A DNA stretch of 64,000 nt, from positions 604,162,501 to 604,226,500 of the forward strand of contig JADMNL010000023.1 of the NCBI GenBank assembly GCA_016271365.2, written 5' to 3'. The notes below the pieces were generated by a model. The model was given only the letters and a program-made list of their open reading frames with translations, ran no database searches and was not told where the DNA came from. The stretch's first letter is position 1. Each line of letters opens with the position of its first letter. The DNA comes from Neoceratodus forsteri. Lineage: Eukaryota > Chordata > Ceratodontiformes > Ceratodontidae. This document shows, in pieces, positions 1 to 12,034 of the stretch. The translations under genes and the position numbers were made by a program.

Positions 1-370
1 GAGGTCAAACTGACTGACAGGTCTGTAGTTTCCTGCCTTTCTCCCACTTTGTGAAGGGGAAATTTATCCAACACATCATACATAATAGTGAGGAAATACA
101 CTTGCTCTTCTTTGTACATCTGTTTGCACATCAATAGGACCAGGGCACTATCTGATCAGAGAGCAGATATACAGCCCCTGAGCAAACGTTTTACCTGACA
201 CGTACTGTCTTTAAGAGTATGGTGTTGGTAAATTAGGCATAACAGGTAATCTAAAAGTTAAAAAGCCAAAAGGGAAGGAGATGGAGTGCCCCATAACCCT
301 GATCAGTGGGAAGAGCAGCAGCTAATTTCCTAGCTGTATCTTATACCTAGATAATGCTTGGCTTGGCCAC

Positions 371-371
<1 letters not shown>

Positions 372-404
<33 letters not shown>
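372..404. repeat. (GT)n microsatellite
   Basis: About 16 uninterrupted GT units are followed by imperfect TATGTATATA repeats up to about 440. It is a simple sequence repeat in otherwise low-copy DNA. Confidence 0.97.
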
Positions 405-408
<4 letters not shown>

Positions 409-635
409 ATATAATGTGTATACCGTATATATGTATATGAATATGATAATCTGTTACACGTCTTGACTTATCTAGGTAGCCGTGTATCAAACCATCTTGT
501 CTGTACTTCAGTATGAACTAGTCTTTTAAAATTCAGCTTTAAAGTTCTCCTGATATCCGGCGTACAAAGCTTGCAGAACTTAGGAAATTGCCCTTACGTT
601 TTGCAATTTCACACATCCTCCCTCTCCAAGTTCAG

Positions 636-696
636 ATGCAGTTCAGAAGAAACCATATGAAGAAATTGATCGAAGTGCTAATATTTTTGTGGAAAG
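636..696 (+). other. Possible unidentified coding exon
   Basis: A 61-bp stretch follows a pyrimidine-rich CCTCCCTCTCCAAGTTCAG acceptor-like sequence and ends in AAG before GTAC. In the frame that starts with two phase bases it reads a charged peptide containing KKPYEEIDRSANIFVE with no stop. It lies in non-repetitive DNA on the same strand as the STAG2 exon. I do not recognise the protein, and the length is not a multiple of three, so it would have to be spliced in phase. It could equally be a chance ORF or a relic of an old insertion. The sequence alone cannot decide. Confidence 0.2.
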
Positions 697-2289
697 GTAC
701 TTAATGAACAGATTTTTCAGGGTGTCTCTCATTTCTCTTCCATCGTAACGTTTTACTATGTATTCTCCTGGATACTGGAACTTATTAGGACACATGTTCC
801 TTTATTCACCTTTAAGAAAATTTTTAGCGTTTCCATTCAAAATGAGCTGGAATCAAATGTCTGGGATTTTCTGTGACCATCTGCTCAACAGGTGTTTTTT
901 CGGTTTCCTTATGTGGTGCATAGCCCAGATCACAAAATGTATGTATGCTTCCATGATGTTGCCAAGGCAGTTGTATGAAGAGAGCTGCAGTGTGGAATGG
1001 TGAACTCATCCCATTCTAGTGCCTCTAGATGTTCTGAACTAGTATGTAGGATGCAACTTTTTTCATGTTCAGCAACTATTGTTCATGCAGGCACAGAGGT
1101 AGTTGCTACACTACCGTAACAGTATCCTTTATCTGACTCCAGTTAACCAGTCAAGTAGATGCATCTGCTGTGTCCTTCGCCCCAAAAAGGTTTGTCAGAA
1201 CTACCATTACGTTTTTTTGTGGGGGGTGGCATAGGTAGACAGGTAGGACCCAGTAATGAAAGTGCTACCTTTGATCAACAAATTCCAGATTATGAGGAAG
1301 CATTCCCCTTTGGATGCCGGTCTGACCTGCACTAAATTATTGTACTTAATCTTAAGCTAATGTACTCAAATTCTTGTACTGGAAGAACCATTTTGCTTGT
1401 TACGTTGATTTGCTTCAGGCGACTGGCAAGTTCTTGACTTTATAGGGCTAGACATAGTATTTATGTTGATGTTTCAGACAAACTGCCAAAATATTAACTT
1501 TGGTATTGTTGAAAAAACTTGGTATGCTGTAATAAAAGCTACAAATAAGGGCTATCTTGTCATGCATTGCATGATAGAGATAATACTGTTATCAGCAATC
1601 ATGTACAATAAGGCTGTTTTCTTCAAGGGATTCTGGTGACATCAAGGGCAGAGCTAGAGGTCCTGATGTCATCAGAGCCCTGAGATGGAAACACTGCAGA
1701 GTTGCGTATGGTTACCCAAATATTTCTTTAATACTATATGGTTTGAAAAAATACAAAATTGCAGTTTTTTCTTAAAATATACAGTGTAACAATAAAAAAG
1801 AACCCCTCTCTGCTGCTGCTGAAAACCCACCTGGGTTCTTGTGGCGTTTTATTTTTAATGTTGAAACAGAAGATTTTGTTTTCGAAGAGAGGTGTGTATG
1901 CGTAAATTAATATAAAAGAAGTGGCACAATTTTTTATTCTATGTAAAAAGCTTTTGTACAATGGCATTCCAGGATGTTTGAACTTTGTTGCTGCAGCTTT
2001 AGTGAGGACCGAAATCCATGTACAGCAAGGGGTAACTGTATTATCATTTGTTTTTGAATATCTCATTTGAAAACAAGCAGAAATTCTAAAACCCTTCATG
2101 ATATGTGATGTTCTCACATGCAGTTACCATGAAATTTGCAAGGCCATTCGATCTCCAGCCGTATCCTTTCCCATTGGATAATATCCTGCATGAAACAATT
2201 CTATCAGTCTTTCAGTAAAGTGTGTGTCTGTGGATACCAGTATTGAGTAGATCTTTTAGGCTGGATCTGGTTGTCCCATCTTTATATAG

Positions 2290-2610
2290 ATACCTAGATG
2301 GTAAAATAAGGATAGGAAAAGACTGAGTCCATCCAGTCTGCTGTGTTGTTCTTGCATTGATTTACTTTTCCATTTTGGAGCTCTTCCCACCCTTACCTAC
2401 ATTGTTTTCTTATTAACCCCCCATGAACATACATTTGGTTGAACCTGATAAAATACAGCATTGATCACTGCCTTACTGGGTAGACTATGCGCCTGTTCAT
2501 CATTCCTTAGTGAAGTACTTTCTGACATCCTCCTTGAATTACTTCCACCCTATTCCAGGTGGTTGTGCTGTCCTTAATTTAAATAACTCTTTGGAGCCTG
2601 TCGTAGACAT
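2290..2610 (-). mobile_element. Eroded CR1/L3-type LINE 3' fragment
   Basis: The plus strand contains phrases typical of the reverse complement of CR1-group 3' regions: a GACTGAGTCCATCCAGTCTG segment near 2318 and GTGAAGTACTTTCTGACATCC near 2509, the counterpart of the block just before the CR1 stop codon. No frame survives. It is old, 5'-truncated and heavily diverged, and the ends are approximate. Confidence 0.5.
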
Positions 2611-3228
2611 AGGTCAGGAAGCATAGGCAGACTAGGAGAAGTTACAAAATTTGCATGTAGTTTATTGATAACGACTATGACGACATAGAAAATTTGTACA
2701 GGATGGCTCTTCCTAAACAAACTACAAACAAATTATTCTTGAGTCTCTGAGCTTAACTCTCAATCTCTCTCTAGACAAAACATTGCTGTTTATGTAGGAT
2801 GTCTTTTCTTGGCACTTTAAATTCTGCATCCTGATGTTTACTCCTGTTTCTCAAAGAATGTACCAGAAGTTTTGTCAGTTACCTTCCTGGGGGCAGTCTG
2901 AAGCATACATCTAGTCTTTAACAGGTGCAGCAAAATAGAACATTCTGTCCCAGGGCTAGTCTCCTCTTGACAGTTCTGTACATAAGCTTGTGGAGGTCAA
3001 ATGTCATTTCTAATAAACCTAAATAGATTTCTGCAATCATTTCAACAATATAATTATATACATAAGTAGACCAAGGGATCCCAGTTCCACAAAGATTTGC
3101 ATACATATTTTTTAACCACAGAGAAGCAAGGGGAGAAAGAAAGCATAGAAATAGTAAGAGAAGGAAAGCAGGGAGATAATGGAGAAATTGTGGCACCATC
3201 TGAGTGGCTAGTTACTAGATGCCACAAG
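2611..3228. other. Intron-like DNA up to the edge of DIRS element A
   Basis: No gene or clear repeat is recognisable. Short hydrophobic minus-strand frames around 2918-3248 have no family resemblance. The stretch ends at the GAA trinucleotide where DIRS element A begins. Confidence 0.4.
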
Positions 3229-3425
3229 AAGAAAAAATTACTCACCATAGTAATGTTGTTCCTTCTAATGGAGTCTTGCTGTATTCAGACATAATGCAGT
3301 TATCCCCAACATTTGAACTGCCCCGGAGAGGAAAGAGTTAACTCTATGCAAAAGCATAGAACGTTGAGCTTGGTTTTCAAACCTCAGCCTGTGGTACTTC
3401 CCAGTGTAATCGTCAGATTCTTACG
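3229..3425 (-). repeat. DIRS A right inverted terminus
   Basis: It contains AAAAAATTACTCACC, TTCTAATGGAGTCTTGC and the AACTGCCCCGGAGAGGAAAGAG block that recurs inverted at 13905-14076 and in elements B and C. The first 40 bp have no partner in the left terminus but are repeated inverted in the internal complementary region at 3690-3790, as in other DIRS elements. Confidence 0.85.
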
Positions 3426-3689
3426 AGCAAACTAACTGATATACTGTAGTATGGAAATTGTTCAACATATAGCCAAAGGGCAAAAGGTTATTTTTGGGCC
3501 CAAAAGACTCAAGTCGAGAACCCAAGAAGGAAAGGAGGTGACAATATTTAAGTATAAAATACCAGAAAAATAACATCTGCCCCACCCAAGGGGGTACAAG
3601 GCATACCCCTGAGGCGCAACACTGTACTTGCCAGCCCACTTCCCAAAATCGGGTTCTGAGAGGGGAGGTGGGGAAGGGGGTCGGGGTCT

Positions 3690-3790
3690 GAATGCAGCAA
3701 GACTCTATTAGAAGAAACATTACTATGGTAATTTTTTTCTTCAAACAGCATGAAGTCTTGCTGTATTCAGACATAATGCAGACTACCAAG
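3690..3790 (-). repeat. DIRS A internal complementary region (ICR)
   Basis: This is a junction of sequences complementary to both outer ends. One half (AGACTCTATTAGAAGAAAC to the T-run) is the reverse complement of the right terminus. The other half (AAACAGCATGAAGTCTTGC) has the same sequence as the outermost left terminus of element B. In DIRS retrotransposition models the ICR templates completion of the two unequal ends and is seen as a trace of a circular intermediate. Confidence 0.85.
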
Positions 3791-3879
3791 CAGTTCCCTA
3801 TGGAGGAGGGAATGCAGAACCTACTTTGGGAAGAGGCTCTGCAGTACTGCTGTACCAAACCTAGCATCACTCATAGCCT

Positions 3880-5260
3880 GGATGTCCAGAGAGCAGTGCT
3901 TGGTGAAAGTATGTACTGTTTTCAGGTGGCTACTTTACAGATCTCTAACAAAGGTACATCTCTGGCCGCAGCTAGAGAAGCAGCTGTACCTCTAGTCGAG
4001 TGAGCCCTCAGGCCTGAAGGGGACGTTCTACCCAACTTGTCATAACAAAGTTGTATACAAGAAACGGTCCACCTGGCAATAGTTCTTTTAGTGGCAGGCT
4101 TACCTTTCCCCACTTCACCATAAGTGAGAAACAATTGAAGACAGTAATTTCTATGTGCCTTAGTATGCTCTATGTAGTAGCTAAGAGCCCTTTTAACATC
4201 CAAACTGTGCAGTCTTCTTTCACCTGAAGAAGAATGGTCAGTGCAAAACACAGGGAGAGATATAGACTGGTTCAGATGAAAATCCAATACCACTTTGGGC
4301 AAGAACCTTCTACTGGTTCTTAGTACCACTTTATCCCTATGGAAGGAGATGAAGTCGGGTTCAACTGACAGAGCCTGTAACTCACTAATCCGCCTGGCAG
4401 AAGTAATAGCTACCAGGAACTCAGTTTTCCAGGTCAAGTACTTCAGCTTGGCCGAAGCCAGAGGTTCAGAGGGTGGCTGCATTAGCTGAGCTATGCAGAC
4501 GCTAAGATCCCAAGGCGGAGTGCGCTCCCTAAAGGGAGTGTTAATGTGAACCAGACCTTTGAAAAACTTTCTGAAAACCGGATGAGATGCCAGGGAAGAG
4601 CCCTTCCCTGCTGAGAGGCATGCAGAGACAGCTGCTAGATGAACCTTCAGAGTGGGAGGCCTAAGGCCTAGACCATTCAGATGAACTAGATAGCTTAAGG
4701 TTGTGGAAATGTCGGCAGAATCAGGCAAGATGCCTGTCTGAGAGCACCAAATACTGAACCTTTTCCATTTGGAGTTGTAAGTTTTTCTAATGGAAGGTTT
4801 CTTGGAGACCTTCAGAATATCCAGAACTCCCTGAGAAAGAGGGACATGGGGCACCAGATCCGCCCCTGAGAGGATAGGAGACTGTATGTCCTGGGCAGAG
4901 ACGGGGGACGTGACACTGACAAGGACAGCAGTAGAGTATACCAAGGCTGTCTGGCCCAATCTGGAGCCACCAGTATCACTGTGCAGAGTTGAGTCCTGAT
5001 CTTGATCAGAACTCTGAACAGCAGAGGGAAGGAAGGGAAGGCATAGAGAAACCTGCCCTTCCAGTCCAAAAGAGAGCATCCTGAGGAACCGTCTCCAGGA
5101 CCGGAGGTCTGCAGCAAAACAGAGGAAGTTGATGATTGTCCGGTGCTGCAAAGAGATCTATCTCTGGAGTGCCCCACCTGGAGAAGATGACCTTCAGGAT
5201 GTGAGAATCCGGGGACCATTCGTAGTGCCCCTGTGAAATTCTACTCAGAACATCTGCCAG
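3880..5260 (-). pseudogene. Tyrosine recombinase of DIRS A, catalytic Tyr lost
   Basis: An open frame of roughly 400 residues (5151-3922) covers the end of the RNase H/connection region and then the recombinase. The core-binding part begins near RKTYNSKWKRFSIWC. The catalytic part shows SARRISELQALS (arginine I in RxSEL) and AHSTRGTAASLAAARD (HxxR). Compared with elements B and C, one G is deleted from the conserved ATW codon block, which creates an in-frame stop at 3922. Just downstream, the KHY codon block reads KHC, so the nucleophilic tyrosine is also gone. The enzyme would normally integrate circular cDNA. The frame is otherwise unusually well kept, which suggests a fairly recent copy. 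Confidence 0.88.
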
Positions 5261-6999
5261 AAAGAACTGGAAGGGGACAGGATCAGTTGTGTTCTAGGAC
5301 AGTAGCTGCTGCTGTTGTTTTCACAGGGTTCATGTGGATTTTACTTGGTAGGTTAGTTCTTTTCTTACTTCTAAGGGGCTAGCAGGGTATTGTTTTGGGT
5401 GCTGCTGGATGTTTGTAAACTGATTTGGTGGCTGTAAGTGGGGCTCATTTTGTGGATGTTTCACTGTAACAGGCTGCGCTGGTAGAGGCCTATTTCTTCT
5501 GATTTAAAACCTATTTGGTGGGATTGCTTGGGCCTGGTTCTTTGGCTGCTGGGCTTGGAGGGAGACACAGGGCTGATACACTCTCTTGTCAGGTGTCTGC
5601 CTAAGACTCACCCTCCTCCACCCCTCCCTCTCCCAGAAGTCTGCGAATTTATAGGGAACACCTGCCCTGCAATTGAGGAAAAGGCTGCAGGTGCAGCTCA
5701 TGTGGTTTCTAGCCACTGGGGGTGGATTTAAAGGATGGAGAGAGGAGCTTTGGGGAGTTGTTCATTTCCCTTATAAGTTTAATGTGTTGTACTGCACCTA
5801 GTAACAGGGTTACTGGGTATGAGGGACTGTCTCTAAGATTAGTGGGTGACCTGATTAGGCAGTAGGGGTTCTTGGACTGGGGAACCTGGTGGCTCACCCA
5901 AGGAAATCATTTTGAAGGGATGGAACCACACATCATTAGGGCGCACCTGGAGTGATGGGGTGCACAGGGTGTGGAGCAGCCATGATACTGGACTGGGCTT
6001 GGAAGTCTGGTGGTTGCCCAGTGTGCTACCAGCCAGGCACAGCTTAGGGAAGAGGTTGCAGGGATTAGGAGAAAGCTGGGGAAGGGGGGGTGTGGTTGGG
6101 GGAGGGGCTGGAATCTCCCAGGGTTGCACCAAGCACTGGGGATGGGGGGTAGGTAAAGGAGTGCAGGAGAATACCTAGGGTCACATAGGGAACCTGGCAG
6201 AGGGGGTCCAAAAGGACACTACCAAGGAAGCAGGCAGGTAACTGGGGCCCTACAAAGGGGGACGGAGGGACAACATTTCTAGGAAGTAGGCAGATGGCCA
6301 GGGCTGGACAGAAGGAAGCAAGGCGGGAGGTGGATCAGACCTACACCTGTGTAAACGGTTTACCCTCTTCTTCTGCTCAAGGATGAGGGGGGTGATGTAG
6401 CCACAACAGGGGTAGTTAGAGATGGAAAGGGAGTGGGAGTGGGAGGCAGGAGGCAGGGGGCCAGATAGCAGGAAGAACAGGAGGGGATCTGGAATGCAGG
6501 AGAATGGGGGGAGCAGTGAATCAGAGCGGGAGGGGCAGGGGGAAGAGGGAGGAAAGCGCAAGGAGAAGGACCAGTTGGGAGGAAAGGTAAAGGAGAAGGA
6601 CCAGAAGTACAAGGAGGATTCAGTAAAGGGAGCTGAGGGTTTAGGTAGGGAGCATGACTACAAGGAGGAACTAAATGGAGACAGGAAGGAAGGGAGGATG
6701 AGCCAGGCTAGTTTAGCAGATGGGGAGAAGGACCAGTTACGTGCAGTGAGGGGGAATTAGTAAGGAACAGAAGGATACTCAGGAGGAGGAGGAGAGGCAT
6801 AGGATTGGAGGAAGGGATGGCCATGGTAAATAAGGAGGTGGCATGGGCACCCAGAAAGGGGAGGAACACGGAGCCAGCTGGGTGGAGGGGCCTGTAGAAA
6901 GGATGTGGGACATGGGGGGAATGGAGGAAAAGGAGTGGTCAGAGTGCTCCTGCTGGGGATTCTCATGATCGGGTATCAAATGGAATCGAGGGAGAAGCC

Positions 7000-7395
7000 T
7001 GGCCAGTTAGAACAAGATGCTTCCCTGGACTAACGGTGCACAGGGCTGCACCTATATATATCAGCTGCAAAGGATTGTGGGGTTCCCCAGACACTGGTCC
7101 ACCTGGGTACAAATGACATTGATGGAAATAGCGTAGCTAGAGATACAGGCAAGATTCAGGAGCTTGCCAGGGTCTGTCATGACATAGGATGCACAGTTTC
7201 CTTCTCAGAAATCCTATGATGCCAAGGGCTAGTGGGGAACACAAAAGGAAAATTAGGAGATAAACCAGTGGCTCAGGGAGTGTGTGAGGCCAGAGGGTAT
7301 GGGCTGATGGGGATTGGGGAGACCTGGGAGGATAAGGAGCTGTATGCTAGAGAGAGACTACATCTCAATTTGGAGGAGGGAATCCTTAGTTAAAA
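7000..7395 (+). pseudogene. CR1 ORF1 remnant with SGNH esterase motif
   Basis: In one frame the sequence reads LVHLGTNDI (7094-7120), the block with catalytic-triad Asn/Asp context seen in SGNH hydrolases, and later ARERLHLNLEEG (near 7347), where the catalytic Asp-x-x-His block would lie. CR1 ORF1 proteins of vertebrates are known to carry such an esterase domain. One in-frame stop separates the two motifs. The upstream part of ORF1 (5.3-7.0 kb) is too degraded to delimit. Confidence 0.6.
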
Positions 7396-7609
7396 ATAGA
7401 GGGGTTCATTGGTGAAAAGTGGGTTTAAACTTGTGAAGGGGGGGATGGGAGAAAAGGCTGTCAAGGGGTGCCGATAAAGGAGGGACTCTGTCTCCACCCC
7501 TGGGGACCAGGAGGATTGCAGGAAAAGGCCAACTGGCAAGTGCAGACCAGGGAAACAGAATCCCGTGGGAACACGAAAGAGGGGAAATGGAACTATAGGA
7601 AAGGGTGGA

Positions 7610-10260
7610 AGGTAGTCTCACAAAATGCCAGGAGCTTGGGGCAAAAAATGCCTGAGCTCCAGGCGATGCTAAACTGAGGAGCAGTGGATGTGGCAGCGGT
7701 CACTGAGACTTGAGCCACTGCAAGACATGACTGGGACCTGAACCTGGAGGATACACTATGTTCAGGAAGGACAGGGGAGGGAAGGGAGGAGGTAGCAATG
7801 ATAGCCAAAACTGCATTGGCATAGGGGAGTAGAGGAGGCGGAGGGAACCGTGGAGGTGATTTGGGTCACCTGATAACAAGGGGGGGGCAAGTAAAACAGG
7901 AGTGGTGTATAGACCCCTGCCCTGGCGGAGGGAGCTGGAGGACAGTCTGGTGGCAGATGCTGGGAGACACTGCAGACTGGGCAGAGGAACGTGGTGGTGT
8001 TGGGGGACTTAAACATGCCAGGAACAGACTGGGAGACTATGACATCCTCTGTGACCAGGGAACAGAGGTTGTTGGATGTCTTTCAAGACGCGTTCCTAAC
8101 TCAGCAGGTGAGGGAACCGACCAGGGAGGCACGGGTACTGGATGTGGTCCTGGCAGACAGTGACCAGATTGGGGGCCTGGAGGTAAGGGACACATTGGCG
8201 GGGAGTGACCATGCCACGGTCTGGTTCTGCCTGGACCTAGGAGGGGTAGAAGGCTGCACAAAGACAGAAGTAACCAGCTTCAGGGGTGGATTTTAAGGAA
8301 ATGGGAAGGATCCTTAAGGAGCATTTGGATGGGATTGAGTCAGACATGGGCGCTGATAGTAGCTGGAAATCGTCAGGAGAGGGGCAGAGATGCTACCAGC
8401 ACCTGTAGCAAGAGTAAGACGAAAATGCGTAGGCCCAAAAACTCTGTTGGTGGACCAGGGAGGTCCAGGGAGGTGGTGCGGGGAAAGAAAGCAGCCTATA
8501 AGCAATTCAAGTGCTCAAGGAGTGAAAGGGATCGAGGGGAGTACGAGCTGATGGCTAGAAGGGCCACTAGAGTGGTGAGGGCGGCTAAGGCAAGGAAGGA
8601 GCAGAACCTGGCCAGGGAAATTAGGAGAGGAAACAAGGGGTTCTTTAGATACATTGGGGAAAAACGAAGGGTGAAGGGGCAGATTAGCAGGATTAAATCA
8701 GGGGAGAGATGGGCACAAGACCCGGGGGAGCAGGCTGAGGTACTAAATGAGTACTTCACCTCAGTTTTCACCAGGGAAAATGGGGGTGCTGCATCATACA
8801 TGGGAGGAGACAGAGATACTGAGGAGGGGGACCCTTACCGATCGGCAGGTCTGGGGAGAGGGGGAGGCATCACTGGCAGGTGGGGGAGGGCTAAGCAGGG
8901 AGAAGGGGTACCGGAAGTGGAAATCACAGCAGAGAGTGTGAGGGAAGCCCTCAGCTCCCTTAAGACGGAGAAAGCACCGGGGCTGGATAAAATACATCCC
9001 AGAGTGCTGAAGGAACTTGCAGATGTCCTGGCAGTACCCCTGGCAGAGCTTTTCACCATCTCTCTGAGGACAGGGTGGGTGCCCCAAGACTGGAAGGTGG
9101 CGCATATAGTGCCTATCCACAAGGGGGGAATCAAGGGAGGTGGCAGGGAACTACAGGCCTGTCAGCCTGACCTCGTGGTGGGCAAGGTGATGGAGGCATT
9201 GTCAAGGAGAGGCTAGGGGGACCTGGATAAGTCAGGGTGCCTGGACGATAGACAGCATGGATTCATCCCGGGAAATCGTGTCAGACAAACCTGGTGGAGT
9301 TCTATGACTGGGTGACAAGTGCCTTGGACCTGGGTAGACCAGTGGATGTCCTCTTTCTAGACTTCAGCAAGGCATTTGACTCTGTTCCTCACGTGGGCCT
9401 GTTGGATAAGCTGGGAGAAATGGGGTGGGAACCAGATGATCAGATGGATAGGCAATTGGCTCCAGGACCGGACCCAGAGGGTCGTAGTTGGTGGGATAGT
9501 CTCATCCCCAAGGAGGGTCATTAGTGAGGTCCCACAGGATCAGTCCTGGGCCCTTCTGTTCAACCCCCACGATCTGACATAAGGACAGGAATCAGGAGTG
9601 AGATGAGTCTCTTTGCAGATGACTCAAACTGGGGCGGTGGTGGATGGGGAGGAGGGAGGTGGCCCTCAGGGGGACCTGGAGGCTCTGGAAAGATGGTCTA
9701 GAAAGTGGAAGCTGAGGTTCAATGCAGGAAATGCAAGGTACTCCACCTGGGGGCCAGAAACCCAGGCCAAGTGTACACCCTGGGGGAATGCTACAAGTCT
9801 CGATGGCTGAGAGGGACCTGGGGGTGGTGGTGGATGTCAAGATGAACAACTCTGAGACTTGTAGGAGGGCAGCAGCCAAGTCCAACAGGATGCTGGGATG
9901 CATCGCTAGGGGGATCACCTCCAGAAGGAGGGAAGTGATACTCCCTCTGTATAACTGCTTGGTGAGGCCGCACCTTGAGTACTGCGTGCAGTTTTGGAGG
10001 CCACACTTAAAGCGGGACATTAACCTCCTGGAGAGGGTCCAGAGGAGGGCAACCCAAATGATTTGGGGCTTGGGGGACAGGACCTATGAGGAGAGGCTCG
10101 AAGCGCTAAATATGTACACATTGGAAGAGAGAAGGGACCGGGGGATGATAGAGGTCTTCATGCATCTGAAGAGGGTAAATAGGGGAGGAACAGTCGGGGT
10201 GCTTCAAGGAAGGAGGAAGGGCACTAGAGGCATGGGTGGAAGCTGAGGGGAAGATTCAGG
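7610..10260 (+). pseudogene. CR1 ORF2: AP endonuclease plus reverse transcriptase (broken)
   Basis: Domains appear in order but in shifting frames. The endonuclease starts with NARSLGQKMPELQ (about 7624), has VVVLGDLNMPGTDWE (7991) and the catalytic SDH of GSDHATVWF (about 8203). The reverse transcriptase has KAPGLDKIHPRVL (about 8970), LDFSKAFDSVPH (about 9355) and the catalytic FADD (about 9610). The C-terminal part runs from RPHLEYCVQFWRP (about 9970) to LEERRDRG (about 10130). The protein would nick target DNA and prime reverse transcription from the CR1 3' end. It is split into at least four open segments, so not functional. Confidence 0.88.
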
Positions 10261-10559
10261 GAGAAAGGAGGAGTGCTACTTCACTGAGAGGGTGGTGGAG
10301 CCATGGAATGCACTGCCTAGGGGGCTGGTGGAGGCAGAGACAGTGGAGGGTTCAAGAGGGGGTGGGACAGGTACAGGGGAACGGTTCTGGAAGCAAAATC
10401 CAATGCAGCAAGAATATCCGGAACTGGGAAGGGAGAAGCCAGAGAAGGCGAGGGGGACAGCAAGGTCAGCACCCAGGTTGGGGACTGACCAAACGAGCAA
10501 ACACGAAAGACCGTTAGGCCTATTCTGCTGGCATTTTAGTATGTTAGTACATTGTCCTT

Positions 10560-11980
10560 CCCTGGAAGGTGAAATGCTACCAGTGAAGTCTGAAGAGAAT
10601 AGGCCAGAGATCACAGCTTCATGGCTTCTGTTCACAAGGCCGAGGACCGAGTGCCTCCCTGCTTGTTGATATACCACATTGTGGTGGTGGTGTCCATTCT
10701 GACTTGGACCACCTTGCCATTGACTGAACCTGAGAAGATCTGCAGGGCTAGGAAAACTGCCCTGAGTTTCAGGAGATTGATATGAAGGAGAGTCTCCTGT
10801 GGAGACCAGACTCCTTGAGCTGTCGGGGCTCCCAGGTGGGCTCCCCACCCTAGGAGAGAAGCATCCGTAGTTAGAACTACTGATGGGACTTCAGTGAGAA
10901 ATGGAACCCCTTGTCTGAGGTTATCCTGGTCCAGCCACCGCTGGAGACCTTGGACCAGAGTCTGAGTCACTGGAATCAGTTTGGTAAGTGAATCCTTCTT
11001 TTGAGACCAAAAAGACCTTAGATGAAACTGAACATCCCTCATCTGGAACCTTGCTCCCTGCACTGCTGCCATGTTGCCCAGGAGCTGGAGGAACCGTCTT
11101 GCTGGGCAGGAGACCTGAGGTTGAAAGGACGAAGTGAGATCCACTAGGGCCTTCGCCCTTGCCAGGGGAAGGAAGGTTTTTGCTTGTACAGTGTCCAACT
11201 CTATGCCTATAAAGGTGAGAAGTTGAACTGTTTTGAGTACAGACTTTGGAAGATTGAGAAGAAACCCCAGGGAGCCGAGTAGGTCTTGGGTAGTTTGAAG
11301 AGCTGACTTGACCTGTAAAGGTGACTGACCCACTAAGAGCCAGTCGTCCAGATATGGGAAGATGGTGATACCCTGTCTAGTGAGGTAAGCCACCACCACC
11401 ACTGCAAGGCAATTTGTGAACACCCTTGGAGCTGATGTTAGGCTGAATGGCATGGATCTGAATTGGTAATGGCCTGAAGGCAACTCGAACCTGAAGTATT
11501 TTCTGTGGGAGCACCTGATAGGAACATGGAAGTAGGCATCCTTGAGGTCCAGAGATGCAAAGCCAATCCCCTGGCTTTAGAGAGGGAAGTCTTATCCCCA
11601 GAGTTACAATTTTGAATTTGGGCTTTGAAATGTGTTCGTTCAAATACCTTGGGTCTAGGATGGGTCGCCACTCCCCTGTTTTCTTTGGGGTAAGGAAGTA
11701 CCTGGAGTACAGTCCTTTTCCCTTGTGCTGAGTAGGAACTTTCTCTATAGTTCTGAGAGCTAAAAGAGATGACACCTCTGCCTCTAGGGCAAGGGTTTCT
11801 GAGATTGATGCAGGTAAAAAAGACTGGCCCTCCTTTTTGGAATTTTTTTGAGGCTGAGGGCCAGTCCCTGGCTTAGTACTTCCAGGACCCACTTGTCTGA
11901 GGTCACAGACTTCCAGGCCTGGAAGTAATAAGCCAGCCTGCCCCCTGCTGCAAATGGGGAGTCGACCCGGGCTGACACAT
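10560..11980 (-). pseudogene. DIRS A reverse transcriptase / RNase H
   Basis: The N-terminal RT part reads PKKTGEWRPILDPRYLNEH (near 11680). The main open frame 11483-10632 carries PSGHYQFRSMPFSLTSAPRV, the catalytic YLDD in IFPYLDDWLLVGQSP, then the RNase H block VVLTTDASLLGWGAHLG and TTTMWYINKQGG. This is the DIRS-type RT, related to LTR-element RTs. At the second RNase H acidic position elements B and C read LMELR and LLEL, while A reads LLKLR, so the conserved Glu is replaced by Lys. At least one frameshift separates the N-terminal part from the main frame. Confidence 0.88.
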
Positions 11981-12034
11981 CAGGGTGTCTGCTCGGCAGG
12001 AGCCTTGGACTGAGAGGAGGAGGAGGGAGAAGCC

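Larger units (their letters stand above)
1..2289. other. Low-copy intron-like DNA, no gene recognised
   Basis: This is AT-moderate, non-repetitive sequence with no long open frame that resembles a protein family. Apart from the GT microsatellite and the doubtful exon at 636-696 nothing definite is visible. Since STAG2 lies downstream on the plus strand, this may be STAG2 intron or upstream flank; which of the two cannot be told from the window. Confidence 0.5.
5261..10550 (+). mobile_element. CR1 LINE, nearly full length, inserted in DIRS A
   Basis: A 5.29-kb plus-strand CR1 lies between the two halves of DIRS A. The DIRS sequence breaks at about 5260 (CATCTGCCAG) and resumes at 10551 (ATTGTCCTTCCC), which are adjacent in element C near 41085-41105. 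It has a 5' region, an ORF1 remnant with an SGNH-esterase-like motif, an ORF2 with endonuclease and reverse transcriptase, and a 3' end AGTATGTTAGTAC. There is no obvious target duplication, as is common for CR1. Stops and frameshifts throughout make it inactive. Confidence 0.88.

Noticed and set aside
1734..2117. 127-residue minus-strand open frame
   Set aside because: No family motif, biased toward Phe/Lys/Ile as expected from AT-rich DNA, and no splice or promoter support.
2918..3199. Hydrophobic minus-strand frame resembling a membrane protein
   Set aside because: Hydrophobicity follows from T/C-rich composition, with no conserved motif or start context.
3229..3425. Terminal repeats considered as LTRs of a retrovirus
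   Set aside because: They are inverted rather than direct, with an ICR and a tyrosine recombinase instead of an integrase, so this is DIRS and not LTR or retroviral.
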